Assembly: GCF_001955715.1 (NCBI RefSeq) | Contig: NZ_CP019239.1 | Span: 2,852,001 to 2,916,000 of the forward strand | Length of the DNA stretch: 64,000 nucleotides | Origin: Rhodoferax saidenbachensis | GTDB lineage: Bacteria; Pseudomonadota; Gammaproteobacteria; Burkholderiales; Burkholderiaceae_C | Direction of reading: 5' to 3' | The notes under the pieces: generated by a model | The model's database searches: none | What the model was told of the DNA's origin: nothing | What the model saw: the letters and a program-made list of their open reading frames with translations, nothing else | Position numbers and translations under genes: made by a program | In this document: positions 28,282-37,693 of the stretch, piece after piece | How positions within the stretch are numbered: the stretch's first letter is position 1 | Layout of the letters: each line of letters begins with the position of its first letter

Positions 28282-29751
28282 ATGGCACGTTCCAATCCGG
28301 GCACCAGCGCCCCACCCAGAACATCGCCTACCGGCAACCGCGTCCCGGGCCCGCTAGGCCTGGGCCTGCTGGTCGCCCTGGTGGTGGGCTCCATCATTGG
28401 CAGCGGCATCTTTGGTCTGCCGCAAAACATGGCGTCCGGCGCAGGTGCTGGCGCCATCCTGATCGGTTGGGCTGTGACCGGCCTGGGCATGTTGATGCTT
28501 GCACTCACCTACCAGATGCTCGCGCTACGCAAACCCGCACTGGACAACGGCGTGTACGCTTACGCACGTGCACTCTCCGGTGAATATGTAGGCTTCAATT
28601 CGGCCTGGGGCTACTGGGTCAGCGCCTGGATCGGCAACGTGGGTTACCTGGTCGCGGCCTTTGGCGCACTGGGCTACTTTTTCCCGGTGTTTGGGGCGGG
28701 CAATACGCCAGCGGCCATCGCCGGTGCATCCGTGGTGCTGTGGCTCATCCATCTGCTGGTGCTGCGCGGTATCCAGGGCGCTACGGTGCTCAATGCGGTG
28801 GTCACGCTGGCCAAGGTGCTTCCCCTGTTGCTGTTCATCGGATTTGTGGCTCTGGCATTCCAGGGCGGCACCTTCCACCTGAATTTCTGGGGCGACGCCA
28901 AACTGGGCTCGGTACTGGACCAGGTCAAGAGCACTATGCTGGTCACCGTCTGGGTATTCATCGGCATTGAAGGCGCCAGCGTCTACTCTGCACGCGCACG
29001 CGAGCGCAAGGATGTGGGGCGCGCCACCGTGCTGGGCTTCCTGATCACCCTGCTGCTGCTGATGGCCGTGTCCCTGCTGTCGCTGGGCATCTTTACCCAA
29101 CCTGAACTGGCCGCGCTGAAGAACCCGTCCATGGCTGGCGTGCTGGAAAAAGCCGTTGGTACCTGGGGCGCCATCCTGATCTATGTGGGGCTGATCGTGT
29201 CGGTGGGTGGTGGTTTTCTGGCCTGGATGCTGCTGGCCGCAGAGTCGCTCTTTACCCCTGCAGGCGGCGGTGAAATGCCCGAGTGGCTGGCGCGCCAAAA
29301 CGGGAACGGCGTGCCCGCCAACGCGCTCTGGCTGACCAACGGCATGGTGCAAATTTTCCTGCTCGTCACGCTGGTTTCCAATGCCTCGTACCTGGCGCTG
29401 ATTTCCTTGTCGACGGCCATGATTCTGGTGCCCTACCTGTTCAGCGCCATCTATGGCCTGGCGGTGGCGTGGCGTGGCGAAGGCCCTGGCGAAACGGCGC
29501 TGCGCCGTGGCGACATACCGATTGCGGCGCTCGCATCGGTCTATTGCCTCTGGCTGCTGTATGCCGCTGGCCTCAAATATGTGCTGCTCAGTGCCCTGCT
29601 CTATGCACCCGGTGCCGCCCTCTACCTATGGGCCAAGAAGCAACGCGGCGAGCGCGCATTCACCCCCGTGGAGTGGGGCATTCTGGCCGTGCTGTTGGTG
29701 CTGGCGGGCGTCGCTGCCTACCTGCTGGGCACCGGTGGTTTGACGCTGTAA
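28282..29751 (+). CDS. arcD: Arginine/ornithine antiporter
   Basis: A 489-residue amino-acid/polyamine/organocation family antiporter with about 12-13 membrane helices. [20 protein letters not shown] is the APC substrate-binding signature in helix 1. ArcD imports arginine and exports ornithine without energy cost in the arginine deiminase pathway. ATG 28282 has GGAG upstream and gives a protein starting [12 protein letters not shown]; an upstream in-frame ATG at 28252 lies close to the predicted transcription start. It is first in arcDABC. Confidence 0.93.
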   Translation: MARSNPGTSAPPRTSPTGNRVPGPLGLGLLVALVVGSIIGSGIFGLPQNMASGAGAGAILIGWAVTGLGMLMLALTYQMLALRKPALDNGVYAYARALSGEYVGFNSAWGYWVSAWIGNVGYLVAAFGALGYFFPVFGAGNTPAAIAGASVVLWLIHLLVLRGIQGATVLNAVVTLAKVLPLLLFIGFVALAFQGGTFHLNFWGDAKLGSVLDQVKSTMLVTVWVFIGIEGASVYSARARERKDVGRATVLGFLITLLLLMAVSLLSLGIFTQPELAALKNPSMAGVLEKAVGTWGAILIYVGLIVSVGGGFLAWMLLAAESLFTPAGGGEMPEWLARQNGNGVPANALWLTNGMVQIFLLVTLVSNASYLALISLSTAMILVPYLFSAIYGLAVAWRGEGPGETALRRGDIPIAALASVYCLWLLYAAGLKYVLLSALLYAPGAALYLWAKKQRGERAFTPVEWGILAVLLVLAGVAAYLLGTGGLTL

Positions 29752-29771
29752 CACACCGCAGGAGCCCAACC

Positions 29772-30989
29772 ATGCCCCAAGGTGTTTTCTCGGAAGTAGG
29801 ACGGCTGCGCAAGGTCCTGGTCTGCCGGCCTGGACTCGCGCAGAGCCGCCTCACCCCCGCCAACTGCAGGGAACTGCTGTTTGACGATGTGCTGTGGGTG
29901 GCGCAGGCGAAGAACGATCACTACGCCTTCACCAGCGCCATGGCCGAGCGCGGCGTGGCCGTGCTGGAGCTGCATGCGCTGCTGGCTACCGTGGTCGCCA
30001 ATCCCGTCGCCCGCACCTGGCTGCTGGACCGCAAACTGGCACCCGACTTTGTCGACCCCGAGCTGACGGCGCAGTTGCGCCCATGGCTGGAAAGCCTGCC
30101 GCCAGAGCGCCTGGCCGAACACCTCATTGGTGGCCTGGCGCGTGCCGAATTGCCGTTCGAACCCGAAGGCCTGATGGCGCGCTGTGCCCAGCCCTCGGAC
30201 CTGTTGCTGGCGCCCCTGCCCAACACACTGTTTACCCGCGACAGCAGTTGCTGGATTCACGATGGCGTGGTCCTGAGCCCCATGTATTGGTCCGCGCGGC
30301 GGCAGGAAACCCTGTTGCTCACCGCGGTCTACCGCTTCCACCCGGAGTTTGCGGGGACCACCACCGAATGGTGGGGCGACCCGGATCAAGACCATGGGCT
30401 GGCTTCACTGGAAGGTGGCGATGTTATGCCCCTGGGCAATGGCGTGGTGCTGATCGGCATGGGCGAGCGCACCGCACCGCAGGCCGTCAGTCAACTGGCA
30501 CGCCAGCTCTTTGCCCGCGGCAGCGCAACCCGGGTGCTGGCAGCACAGATGCCCAAGTCCCGCGGCGCCATGCATCTGGACACGGTGTTCACCTTCTGCG
30601 ATGTCGATCTGGTCACAATCTTTCCGGACGTGGTGCACGCTATCCAGACCCACAGCCTGCGCCCCGGTGCCACGAAAGGCAGCCTCGATGTGCGCACCGA
30701 AACGCACCCGTTTCTGGAGGTCGTGGCCGAGGCCATGGGCCTGCCCAAACTACGCGTGGTCGTGACAGGCGGCGACGCCTACGAAGCCGAGCGCGAACAG
30801 TGGGACGACGGCAACAACCTGCTGGCCCTGGCGCCAGGCGTTGTCATGGCCTACAACCGCAATACCTATACCAACACCCTGCTGCGCAAGGCAGGTGTTG
30901 AAGTCATCACCATCCCCAGCGGGGAACTCGGGCGCGGCCGGGGTGGCAGCCACTGCATGTCCTGCCCCATCGAACGTGACCCGCTCTGA
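29772..30989 (+). CDS. arcA: Arginine deiminase
   Basis: ArcA hydrolyses arginine to citrulline and ammonia, the first step of the deiminase pathway. The 405-residue protein begins with the family motif [13 protein letters not shown] and has [10 protein letters not shown], the catalytic Glu/His region [11 protein letters not shown], and the nucleophile Cys (about residue 395) in [18 protein letters not shown] 29772 follows AGGAG. A longer frame open from 29283 runs inside arcD and was not used. It is 20 bp after arcD and 17 bp before arcB. Confidence 0.97.
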   Translation: MPQGVFSEVGRLRKVLVCRPGLAQSRLTPANCRELLFDDVLWVAQAKNDHYAFTSAMAERGVAVLELHALLATVVANPVARTWLLDRKLAPDFVDPELTAQLRPWLESLPPERLAEHLIGGLARAELPFEPEGLMARCAQPSDLLLAPLPNTLFTRDSSCWIHDGVVLSPMYWSARRQETLLLTAVYRFHPEFAGTTTEWWGDPDQDHGLASLEGGDVMPLGNGVVLIGMGERTAPQAVSQLARQLFARGSATRVLAAQMPKSRGAMHLDTVFTFCDVDLVTIFPDVVHAIQTHSLRPGATKGSLDVRTETHPFLEVVAEAMGLPKLRVVVTGGDAYEAEREQWDDGNNLLALAPGVVMAYNRNTYTNTLLRKAGVEVITIPSGELGRGRGGSHCMSCPIERDPL

Positions 30990-31006
30990 CCCGCACAGGA
31001 CACCCC

Positions 31007-32005
31007 ATGAGCTTCAATCTCCGCAACCGCAACTTTCTGGACCTCCAGACATTTGCCCCCCGCGACATCCGCTTCCTGCTCGATCTGGCCGCAGAACTCA
31101 AGCGCGCCAAATATGCCGGCAACGAGCAGCCGCGGCTCAAGGGCAAGAACATTGCACTGATCTTTGAGAAGGCCTCCACACGCACGCGTTGCGCCTTCGA
31201 AGTCGCCATGCACGACCAGGGCGGCCACGTAACCTACATCGATCCGGTGAGCTCCCAGCTGGGGCACAAGGAATCACTGAAAGACACGGCCCGCGTGTTG
31301 GGGCGGCTCTACGACGGCATTGAATACCGCGGCTTTCACCAGAGCGCCGTAGAAGACCTGGCGCGCTTTGCCCATGTGCCGGTCTGGAACGGGCTGACGG
31401 ACGAAGCCCACCCCACGCAGATCCTGGCCGACCTGCTGACCATGGAAGAGTTTGGGGAGAAACCACTGCACGAACTGTCGTTTTGCTACCTGGGCGATGC
31501 ACGTTTCAATATGGGCTGTTCGCTGCTGATTGGCGGCGTGCAGATGGGCATGGATGTGCGCATTGCAGCCCCCGTCGCACTGCAACCGCCCGCAGAACTG
31601 GTGGCCCGGATGCGCGAGCTCGCCCGCACCACCGGCGCCCGCATCACGATCGAGACGGATCCGCTCAAGGCGGTTGCGGGCGCAGACTTTCTTTACACCG
31701 ACGTCTGGGTGTCCATGGGCGAACCGCAAGAGGTCTGGAAAGACCGCATTGCGCAGCTCCTGCCCTACCAGGTCAACACCGCACTGATGCAAGCCACGGG
31801 CAAACCACGCACACGTTTCATGCATTGCCTGCCCGCTTTCCACAACGTGGAGACGGAAGTGGGCCGCCAGATTCAGGCGCGCTACGGCCTCTGCGAACTG
31901 GAGGTGACCGACGCGGTCTTTGAATCCGATGCGTCCGTCGTATTCACCCAAGCCGAGAACCGCATGCACACCATCAAGGCAGTGCTGGTGGCCACACTGG
32001 CATGA
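31007..32005 (+). CDS. arcB: Ornithine carbamoyltransferase, catabolic
   Basis: In this pathway the enzyme runs in the catabolic direction, splitting citrulline with phosphate to ornithine and carbamoyl phosphate. The 332-residue protein has the carbamoyl-phosphate motif [24 protein letters not shown], and the ornithine motif HCLPAFHN. The [17 protein letters not shown] region matches the catabolic (arcB) group. Its end overlaps the arcC start by 4 bp. The location between arcA and arcC supports the catabolic role. Confidence 0.95.
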   Translation: MSFNLRNRNFLDLQTFAPRDIRFLLDLAAELKRAKYAGNEQPRLKGKNIALIFEKASTRTRCAFEVAMHDQGGHVTYIDPVSSQLGHKESLKDTARVLGRLYDGIEYRGFHQSAVEDLARFAHVPVWNGLTDEAHPTQILADLLTMEEFGEKPLHELSFCYLGDARFNMGCSLLIGGVQMGMDVRIAAPVALQPPAELVARMRELARTTGARITIETDPLKAVAGADFLYTDVWVSMGEPQEVWKDRIAQLLPYQVNTALMQATGKPRTRFMHCLPAFHNVETEVGRQIQARYGLCELEVTDAVFESDASVVFTQAENRMHTIKAVLVATLA

Positions 32006-32913
32006 GACTGGTGGTGGCACTGGGCGGCAATGCACTGCTGCGCCGTGGCGAGCCGCTCTCGGCGGCCAATCAGTTGGCCAATATTCGCGTGGCCGCCGCC
32101 CAACTGGCACGCGTTGCCAGCCAGCATGCGATGGTGCTGACCCATGGCAATGGGCCGCAGGTGGGGCTCCTAGCCCTGCAAGGCGCGGCCTATACCGCAG
32201 TGGCGACCTATCCGCTGGATGTGCTGGGCGCAGAGACAGAGGGCATGATTGGCTATCTGCTGGAGCAGGAGTTGTCCAACCGGCTACCCGCTACGCGACG
32301 GGTGGCCACACTGCTCACACGCGTCGAGGTGGATCCGCAGGACCCAGCATTTGCGCACCCGACCAAACCCATTGGTCCGGTTTACACCGCTGAACAGGCC
32401 CAGGAACTGGCTGCGAACCGCCACTGGACCATGGCCGCCGATGGTGCAGGCACGCGGCGCGTGGTGGCCTCCCCCCTACCGCTGCGCGTGCTGGGGGTGG
32501 ACACCATCGAGACGCTGCTGGCCCATGACACACTGGTGATTGCGGCCGGTGGCGGCGGCATACCGGTGGCCCGCCAGGGCGATAACCCGGACCTTCAGGG
32601 CGTGGAAGCGGTCATCGACAAGGACCTGTGCAGCAGCCTGCTGGCGCGTGCGCTGCACGCCGACTGCCTGCTGATCGCCACCGATGTGGAAGGCATTTAC
32701 CTGGACTGGGGCCAACGCACCCAACACCTGCTGCAACACACCACACCGCAAGAATTGGCAACGCTTGCATTCCCCGCCGGATCGATGGGCCCCAAGGTCG
32801 CTGCGGCTAGCGCGTTTGTTGCCGCTACGGGCAAGCGCGCCATCATCGGCTCACTGCAACAGATCGAAGCCATGCTGCAAGGCCAGGCCGGCACACAGGT
32901 GCGTCCGGACTGA
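32002..32913 (+). CDS. arcC: Carbamate kinase
   Basis: ArcC transfers phosphate from carbamoyl phosphate to ADP, giving the ATP yield of arginine fermentation. The 303 residues show [51 protein letters not shown] and [12 protein letters not shown], all family signatures, with [13 protein letters not shown] near the C-terminus. It is the last gene of arcDABC; no clear terminator hairpin is visible in the 24 bp before the convergent esterase gene. Confidence 0.96.
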   Translation: MRLVVALGGNALLRRGEPLSAANQLANIRVAAAQLARVASQHAMVLTHGNGPQVGLLALQGAAYTAVATYPLDVLGAETEGMIGYLLEQELSNRLPATRRVATLLTRVEVDPQDPAFAHPTKPIGPVYTAEQAQELAANRHWTMAADGAGTRRVVASPLPLRVLGVDTIETLLAHDTLVIAAGGGGIPVARQGDNPDLQGVEAVIDKDLCSSLLARALHADCLLIATDVEGIYLDWGQRTQHLLQHTTPQELATLAFPAGSMGPKVAAASAFVAATGKRAIIGSLQQIEAMLQGQAGTQVRPD

Positions 32914-32937
32914 CCTTGGATTTCCGCTAACGCTGGG

Positions 32938-34317
32938 CTAGTTGGCTTTCAGGAAGTCAGCCACTTCCAGCAGGATCAGCTCGTTGTCATCGGCCTTGTT
33001 GGGCTCGCGGCTGCTGGAGAACGGCAGGTTGTTGTCGTTGCCCACGATGATGTGCGTCGCGTCCACCACATCCACGTTTTCAATCGTGAAGAAGGGGAAG
33101 GTCAACACGCCGTTGTTCAGCGGTTTGCGCGCCAGGTGGTTGGGGTCGGCGATTGCCATCAGGTCGATGTAGCCGATCTTGCGCAACGGGCCACCCACAT
33201 TGGCTTCATTGAGCTCTACCTTGTAGACGCGCTTGAACTTGGCAATGTCGTGGAAGCAGTCGGTGCGCTTCTGGCCTTCGGGGCAGGCCTTGTCGGCCGT
33301 GCCTTCGCCGTTGTCGCGCTCGATGATCAGGCCCGTCGTGCCATCAATCATGTTGAAGTCACCAATGGCGTTGCTGTTGGCTTCCAGCACGTACTTCCAG
33401 TGGCGGCCGGTCCAGTTCTGGCTCTTCACGTCAAACTCCAGCACGCGCAGGTATTCCTTGTCGCCCAGCTTTTCGTTGGACTTGGTGGCTGCGTCGTACA
33501 GCGAACCTTCCAGCAGTGCATACAGCTTGCTGCCATCGGGTGACGATGCCATACCCTCAAAGCCCTTGGAGCGGCGCACCTGGAAGTCCACCGCGCCACC
33601 GGGAACACCCGGCGTGGTGACTGCGGGATGGTCGGGGGAACGCACCACCTTGCCGTCCACCACGGTGTCAAACACGGCCAGCACCTTGCCCTTCATGTCG
33701 GCCTTGATCAGGAAGGGGCCAAACTCGTCACCAATCCACAGCGCGCCACCGGCCAACTGGAAGCTTTCGGTGTCAAAGTCGCTGCCCGTCAGGTAGCGCT
33801 TTTTCGTGCCTTCATGAACGATGCGAAATGGCACTTTTTTGTCGGGGTCGTGCAGGAAGATGGTTTCCTGGCGCTTCAGGTTACCGGCCTTGAAATCCAC
33901 GCGGTAGCGGTTGAGGTACAGCATCGCATCGGGCGAATTGGCCTTGGCACCAAAGCCGTTGTCCGTCAGTATCCAGAAGCTGCCATCGGCCATGCGTTTG
34001 ATGCCGGAGTGGCCTTGCAATGGCTGGCCCTTGAATGGCACGGACACGCCCGTGGGGCGGCCGGCAGAGAGGCCTTCTACCGTGCCCAGCGTGTCCACGC
34101 GTTTACCGGTGGTGAACTTCCCGCTGATCTGCAGGTCTTGCGGCGCGTCTTTGGGCGCAGCCAGGAACGACTGGGCTGGCAGCACCGCGTGGCCGGCCAG
34201 CGTGGCGGGAAATGCGGTTTGCGCATGCAACGAAGCGGTGGCCAGCGCAGCAATGGCGGCGAGACCGAGCGGCCACAGGCGTGAGGGAGAAACATGGAAG
34301 AGGTTGCGCGACAGCAT
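32938..34317 (-). CDS. Secreted phytase-like esterase domain protein
   Basis: A 459-residue exported protein of the 'esterase-like activity of phytase' family (PF13449 type), a beta-propeller. A signal peptide ends near ATASLHAQT (residue about 33). Family parts include GHSGIKRMADGSFWILTDNG, GGALWIGDEFGPFLIKADM and KGFEGMASSPDGSKLYAL. The family is linked to phosphoester release; substrate unproven. A good ribosome binding site (AAAGGA) precedes the ATG, and a candidate Pho box lies 47 bp upstream, consistent with phosphate-starvation control. Confidence 0.83.
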   Translation of the reverse strand: MLSRNLFHVSPSRLWPLGLAAIAALATASLHAQTAFPATLAGHAVLPAQSFLAAPKDAPQDLQISGKFTTGKRVDTLGTVEGLSAGRPTGVSVPFKGQPLQGHSGIKRMADGSFWILTDNGFGAKANSPDAMLYLNRYRVDFKAGNLKRQETIFLHDPDKKVPFRIVHEGTKKRYLTGSDFDTESFQLAGGALWIGDEFGPFLIKADMKGKVLAVFDTVVDGKVVRSPDHPAVTTPGVPGGAVDFQVRRSKGFEGMASSPDGSKLYALLEGSLYDAATKSNEKLGDKEYLRVLEFDVKSQNWTGRHWKYVLEANSNAIGDFNMIDGTTGLIIERDNGEGTADKACPEGQKRTDCFHDIAKFKRVYKVELNEANVGGPLRKIGYIDLMAIADPNHLARKPLNNGVLTFPFFTIENVDVVDATHIIVGNDNNLPFSSSREPNKADDNELILLEVADFLKAN

Positions 34318-34363
34318 GAATGTCCTTTGAAGTAATGCAAAGCCGCGATACTGCGCACGCCGT

Positions 34364-34381
34364 ATGACATCGCTGTGACAT
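34364..34381 (-). promoter_or_regulatory. Candidate Pho box
   Basis: Read on the minus strand this is ATGTCAC-AGCG-ATGTCAT: two 7-bp direct repeats 11 bp apart, as in the PhoB consensus CTGTCAT-N4-CTGTCAT. The N4 is GC-richer than usual. It is 47 bp upstream of the phytase-like esterase start and about 60 bp upstream of the divergent solute-binding gene. Confidence 0.5.
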
Positions 34382-34437
34382 TTACGGCCCGGGCATTTGC
34401 GCGGATACTGCGGCTTCGCTCACCGCAAAGCATTTCC

Positions 34438-35205
34438 ATGACGCAACGCCGCACCCTCCTTCAGGCCGGGGCCGCCCTGGCATTGGGCTCCTGCCTGCCT
34501 GCACGCGCCGCCGCTCCGTTTCACATGGCGTATTTCGAAACCTACAGCCCCTTAAGTTTTCGCCAGGGCAGCGCGCTGCAAGGCATCTTGCTGGACGTGA
34601 TCGAAGAGGTGCTGCACAAGCGCATGCGCGTGGCGGTCGACCACAAGGGCTACCCCTGGAACCGCGCCCAGTTGATGGTGCAACACGGCGAGGCCGATGC
34701 CATCTGCACCATTGCCACGCCCGAGCGGCTGGAATACGCCGTGGCTGCCGAAGAACCCGTGGTGTCGCCGCGCCGACGCGTCTTTGTGCGCGCCAGCCAT
34801 CCCATGCTGGCGCAGATACGCCAGGTGAAAGACCTGGACGAACTGCGCCAGCTCAACCTCTCCGTGGTGTCCTACGCCGGCAATGGCTGGGCCAAGACCA
34901 ACCTCACAGACTTCAAGGTGGAACAGGGCATAGACTTTGAGAGCGCGTTGAAAATGCTGATCGCCAAGCGCGGCGATGTGTTCATCGACAACTCGTTCAC
35001 CATGCAGTACAGCCTGGCGCGCATGCCCGGCGGCAACGACATCCTCATGATGCCGGCCAACCTGGACCAGTCCCATTTCCAGCTGCTGGTCAGCAAGAAG
35101 TCCACGCACCTAGGCTTGCTGCCCGCGTTTGATGCGGCGCTGCGCCAGTTCAAACGCACACCGCAGTACGCACGGATCTACCAACGCTACGGCGTGCAAC
35201 CGTAG
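34438..35205 (+). CDS. Periplasmic solute-binding protein (family 3 type)
   Basis: A 255-residue protein of the amino-acid-type (SBP_bac_3) binding fold. ATG 34438 gives a Tat/Sec signal MTQRRTLLQAGAALALGSCL...ARA; then FHMAYFETYSPLSF and GILLDVIEEVLHKRM form lobe 1, and the second lobe carries DVFIDNSFTMQYSL. No transporter is adjacent, so it may be a stand-alone sensor or enzyme-like member. Ligand unknown. It is divergent from the phytase-like gene and may share the Pho box. Confidence 0.78.
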   Translation: MTQRRTLLQAGAALALGSCLPARAAAPFHMAYFETYSPLSFRQGSALQGILLDVIEEVLHKRMRVAVDHKGYPWNRAQLMVQHGEADAICTIATPERLEYAVAAEEPVVSPRRRVFVRASHPMLAQIRQVKDLDELRQLNLSVVSYAGNGWAKTNLTDFKVEQGIDFESALKMLIAKRGDVFIDNSFTMQYSLARMPGGNDILMMPANLDQSHFQLLVSKKSTHLGLLPAFDAALRQFKRTPQYARIYQRYGVQP

Positions 35206-35314
35206 CACCCTTCTCCGGCCGGCGTTGCCGGGTAAAACCACCCTTCCGCTCCCGCTTCACCACAAGCCGCTACAGTCGCGGCTTCGCTTTTATTTCTCGG
35301 GTCTGCTTTTCCCT

Positions 35315-36205
35315 ATGTTTCGATTTCTGCAAACCCGCTGGCTGGCGCTGGCGGGCAACTCCCGTGGTGTGCTGCTGGTCATGTCGGCCATGTTCTGCTG
35401 GTCGGTGCTGGACGCCTGCAACAAACAACTGATGGAAACCGGCATTCCACCGCAACAAGTGCTGTTTCTGCAGGCCACCGTGGTGCTGCTGATGGTGCTG
35501 CCACTGATCGCCTGGACCCGCGGCCGCATCATCGCCACGAAGAACCCGCGCATGCATTTGCTGCGTGCAGGCTTCATCGTCACCTCGGCCTGGTGCGCCG
35601 CCTATGCGGTGTCGCACCTGCCGCTGGCCGAGGCCAGCGCCTACCTGATGACCGGTGCCTTGTTCATGCTGCCGCTGGGTGTGTGGCTGCTGGGCGAACA
35701 GCCGCACTGGCTGCGCTGGTTGGGCGTAGCCGTGGGTTTTGGGGGTGTGCTGGCCATCCTGCAACCCGGAGCCACGGCCTTTCACAGTGCGTCGCTGGTC
35801 GCACTGTTTGGTGCACTCATGGAAGCCATGCTGGGCGTGGTGCTCAAGAAGTATTCAGGCCAGGAACACCCGATTGCCGTGCTGACCTGGAGCCAGGTCG
35901 CCTGCTGGATCACCTTTGGCCTGTTCAGTGGCTTTGCACTGCCCACCGTACCCATGGAACTGTGGATTCTTTTGCCGGTGATCGGGCTGTCGGCCTCAGG
36001 CATTTACCTTTCGTATTTCTATGCCTACCGTGCGGGCGACGCCTCGGCCGTGGAAGCGGGCAGCTTCACGCTGCTGCTGTTCAGCCCGGCGCTGGGTTAC
36101 CTGTTCTTTGCGGAAGTGCCGGACGCGGGCTTCTGGATGGGTGCCGGACTGCTGGTCTGTGGCATTGCGCTGGTCATCATCGAGCCCAAAGGCCACGCCC
36201 ACTAA
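35315..36205 (+). CDS. EamA/DMT family transporter
   Basis: A 296-residue drug/metabolite transporter with ten predicted helices as two EamA repeats (AMFCWSVLDACNKQLM near the start, then SAYLMTGALFMLPLGVWLLG; second repeat ALFGALMEAMLGVVLKKYSG, AVEAGSFTLLLFSPALGYLF). The ATG at 35315 was chosen because an open frame extending back to 35129 lies over the end of the preceding gene. It probably exports a metabolite; substrate unknown. Confidence 0.88.
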   Translation: MFRFLQTRWLALAGNSRGVLLVMSAMFCWSVLDACNKQLMETGIPPQQVLFLQATVVLLMVLPLIAWTRGRIIATKNPRMHLLRAGFIVTSAWCAAYAVSHLPLAEASAYLMTGALFMLPLGVWLLGEQPHWLRWLGVAVGFGGVLAILQPGATAFHSASLVALFGALMEAMLGVVLKKYSGQEHPIAVLTWSQVACWITFGLFSGFALPTVPMELWILLPVIGLSASGIYLSYFYAYRAGDASAVEAGSFTLLLFSPALGYLFFAEVPDAGFWMGAGLLVCGIALVIIEPKGHAH

Positions 36206-36324
36206 TCTATACCTGCCTTGTACGGCGGGCACAATGGGCCTTGTTTGTACTGCGCGCACGATTCTTGCTGGCTCTGGGGCAGACGCGTTTGGCGCACACC
36301 GATCCACCCACCTAAGGACACTTC

Positions 36325-37029
36325 ATGGCTTCACTCAACTTCATTGGCGGCGAAAAAGGCGGCGTGGGCAAGTCTGTCACCGCCCGGGTGCTGGCCCAGT
36401 ACTTCATCGACAAGGGCCAACCCTTCACCGGTTTTGACACCGACCGCTCGCACAACTCCTTCACCCGCTTTTACGCCGACTACGCTTCCCCGGTGATCGT
36501 GGACAGCTACGAGGGCCTGGACATGCTGGTCGGCGCGTTTGAAGACATGGGCGAAGGTGAAGCGCAGCCCAGCGTCATCGTCGACCTGGCCGCACAAACC
36601 GCCGCCCCGCTGTCACGCTGGATCAAGGACTCGGATTTGCTGACGCTCTTGGCCAGCATGGGCGTGACCGTCAACTTCTGGCATCTGGTCGACGCCGGCC
36701 GCGACTCGGTGGACCTGCTGGACAAACTGGTCACCACCTACGGCGCAGGCCCGAACTACATCGTGGTCAAAAACCAGGGCCGTGGGTCCGACTTTTCATT
36801 GTTGGCCGAATCCGCCGCGCTGAAGAATGCCCTGAGCCTGGGCGGCAAACTCATCAGCCTGCCCGCGTTGCACGAAGCCAGCATGGTCAAGATAGACCGC
36901 CAGAACATGAGCTTCTGGGCCGCGCTCAACACGCGTGGCGGGCCCGATGCACTGGGCATGCTGGAGCGCCAGCGCGTGAAAACCTGGTTGGCCAATACCT
37001 ACAGTGTCCTCAACGGACTGGCGCTTTAG
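36325..37029 (+). CDS. ParA/MinD-like P-loop ATPase, orphan
   Basis: A 234-residue deviant Walker-A ATPase: FIGGEKGGVGKSVTARVLAQ carries the KGGVGKS motif. The Walker A' Asp is in FDTDRSHNSF and the Walker B strand is PSVIVDLAAQT. No parB, no centromere-like site and no plasmid genes are near, so a role in plasmid partition is not supported. It resembles TraL/MobD-like ATPases and widespread chromosomal proteins of unknown role. It converges on thiQ with a 4-bp gap. Confidence 0.75.
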   Translation: MASLNFIGGEKGGVGKSVTARVLAQYFIDKGQPFTGFDTDRSHNSFTRFYADYASPVIVDSYEGLDMLVGAFEDMGEGEAQPSVIVDLAAQTAAPLSRWIKDSDLLTLLASMGVTVNFWHLVDAGRDSVDLLDKLVTTYGAGPNYIVVKNQGRGSDFSLLAESAALKNALSLGGKLISLPALHEASMVKIDRQNMSFWAALNTRGGPDALGMLERQRVKTWLANTYSVLNGLAL

Positions 37030-37033
37030 CGCC

Positions 37034-37693
37034 CTACCAAACCACCTGCAACGCGCAATCCGTCAACCGGTACCCGCGCTGCCCCATGGCACGCGCCTCC
37101 GTCTCATCGTGCGTCACCAGCACGGTGGCAATGTTGAGGTCGGCAATACGCTGACTGAACTCCTCGCGAAGTTGCAGGCGTAGCGCAGCATCCAGCGCAG
37201 AAAAAGGTTCATCGAGCAGCAGCACACGCGGCTGCGTGATGAGGGCACGGGCCAGCGCCACGCGCTGCTGTTCACCCCCCGAGAGTTGCCAGACTTTGGC
37301 CTGCGCAAACGCACCCAGGCCAAAACGCTGCAGCATGTCCTGCGCCTGCGTACGCGCTTCACGTTTGCTCTGCCCCTGCTCCACCAGACCAAAAGCCACG
37401 TTGTCCTGCACATTCAAATGCGGGAACAGCGCGAAGTCCTGGAACATCAGCGCAAAGTGGCGCCGCTCGGGCGGCAGCGCGGTGATGTCTTCGCCATTGA
37501 AACGCACGCAGCCCGCATCCAGCGGCTCCAGCCCGGCCAGCACCTTGAGCAGCGTGCTCTTGCCGCTGCCCGAGGGGCCGAGGATGGCGGCCGTTTCGCC
37601 AGGACGCACGGTGAGGTTCAGGTTGTGCAGCAACACGCGTGTATCGCCACGCGTGGGCTGCCAGGTTTTGTGGAGAGATTGCAGTTCAAGCAT
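37034..37693 (-). CDS. thiQ: Thiamine ABC transporter ATPase
   Basis: A 219-residue importer ATPase: GPSGSGKSTLLKVLAGLEPL (Walker A), MFQDFALFPHLNV (Q-loop), LSGGEQQRVALARALI (signature), VLLLDEPFSALDA (Walker B) and VLVTHDETEARAM (H-loop). It drives the ThiP permease. The assignment to thiamine comes from the operon thiBPQ and the TPP riboswitch before thiB. ATG 37693 overlaps the thiP stop by 8 bp, indicating coupling. The open frame upstream of this ATG lies in thiP. Confidence 0.9.
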   Translation of the reverse strand: MLELQSLHKTWQPTRGDTRVLLHNLNLTVRPGETAAILGPSGSGKSTLLKVLAGLEPLDAGCVRFNGEDITALPPERRHFALMFQDFALFPHLNVQDNVAFGLVEQGQSKREARTQAQDMLQRFGLGAFAQAKVWQLSGGEQQRVALARALITQPRVLLLDEPFSALDAALRLQLREEFSQRIADLNIATVLVTHDETEARAMGQRGYRLTDCALQVVW

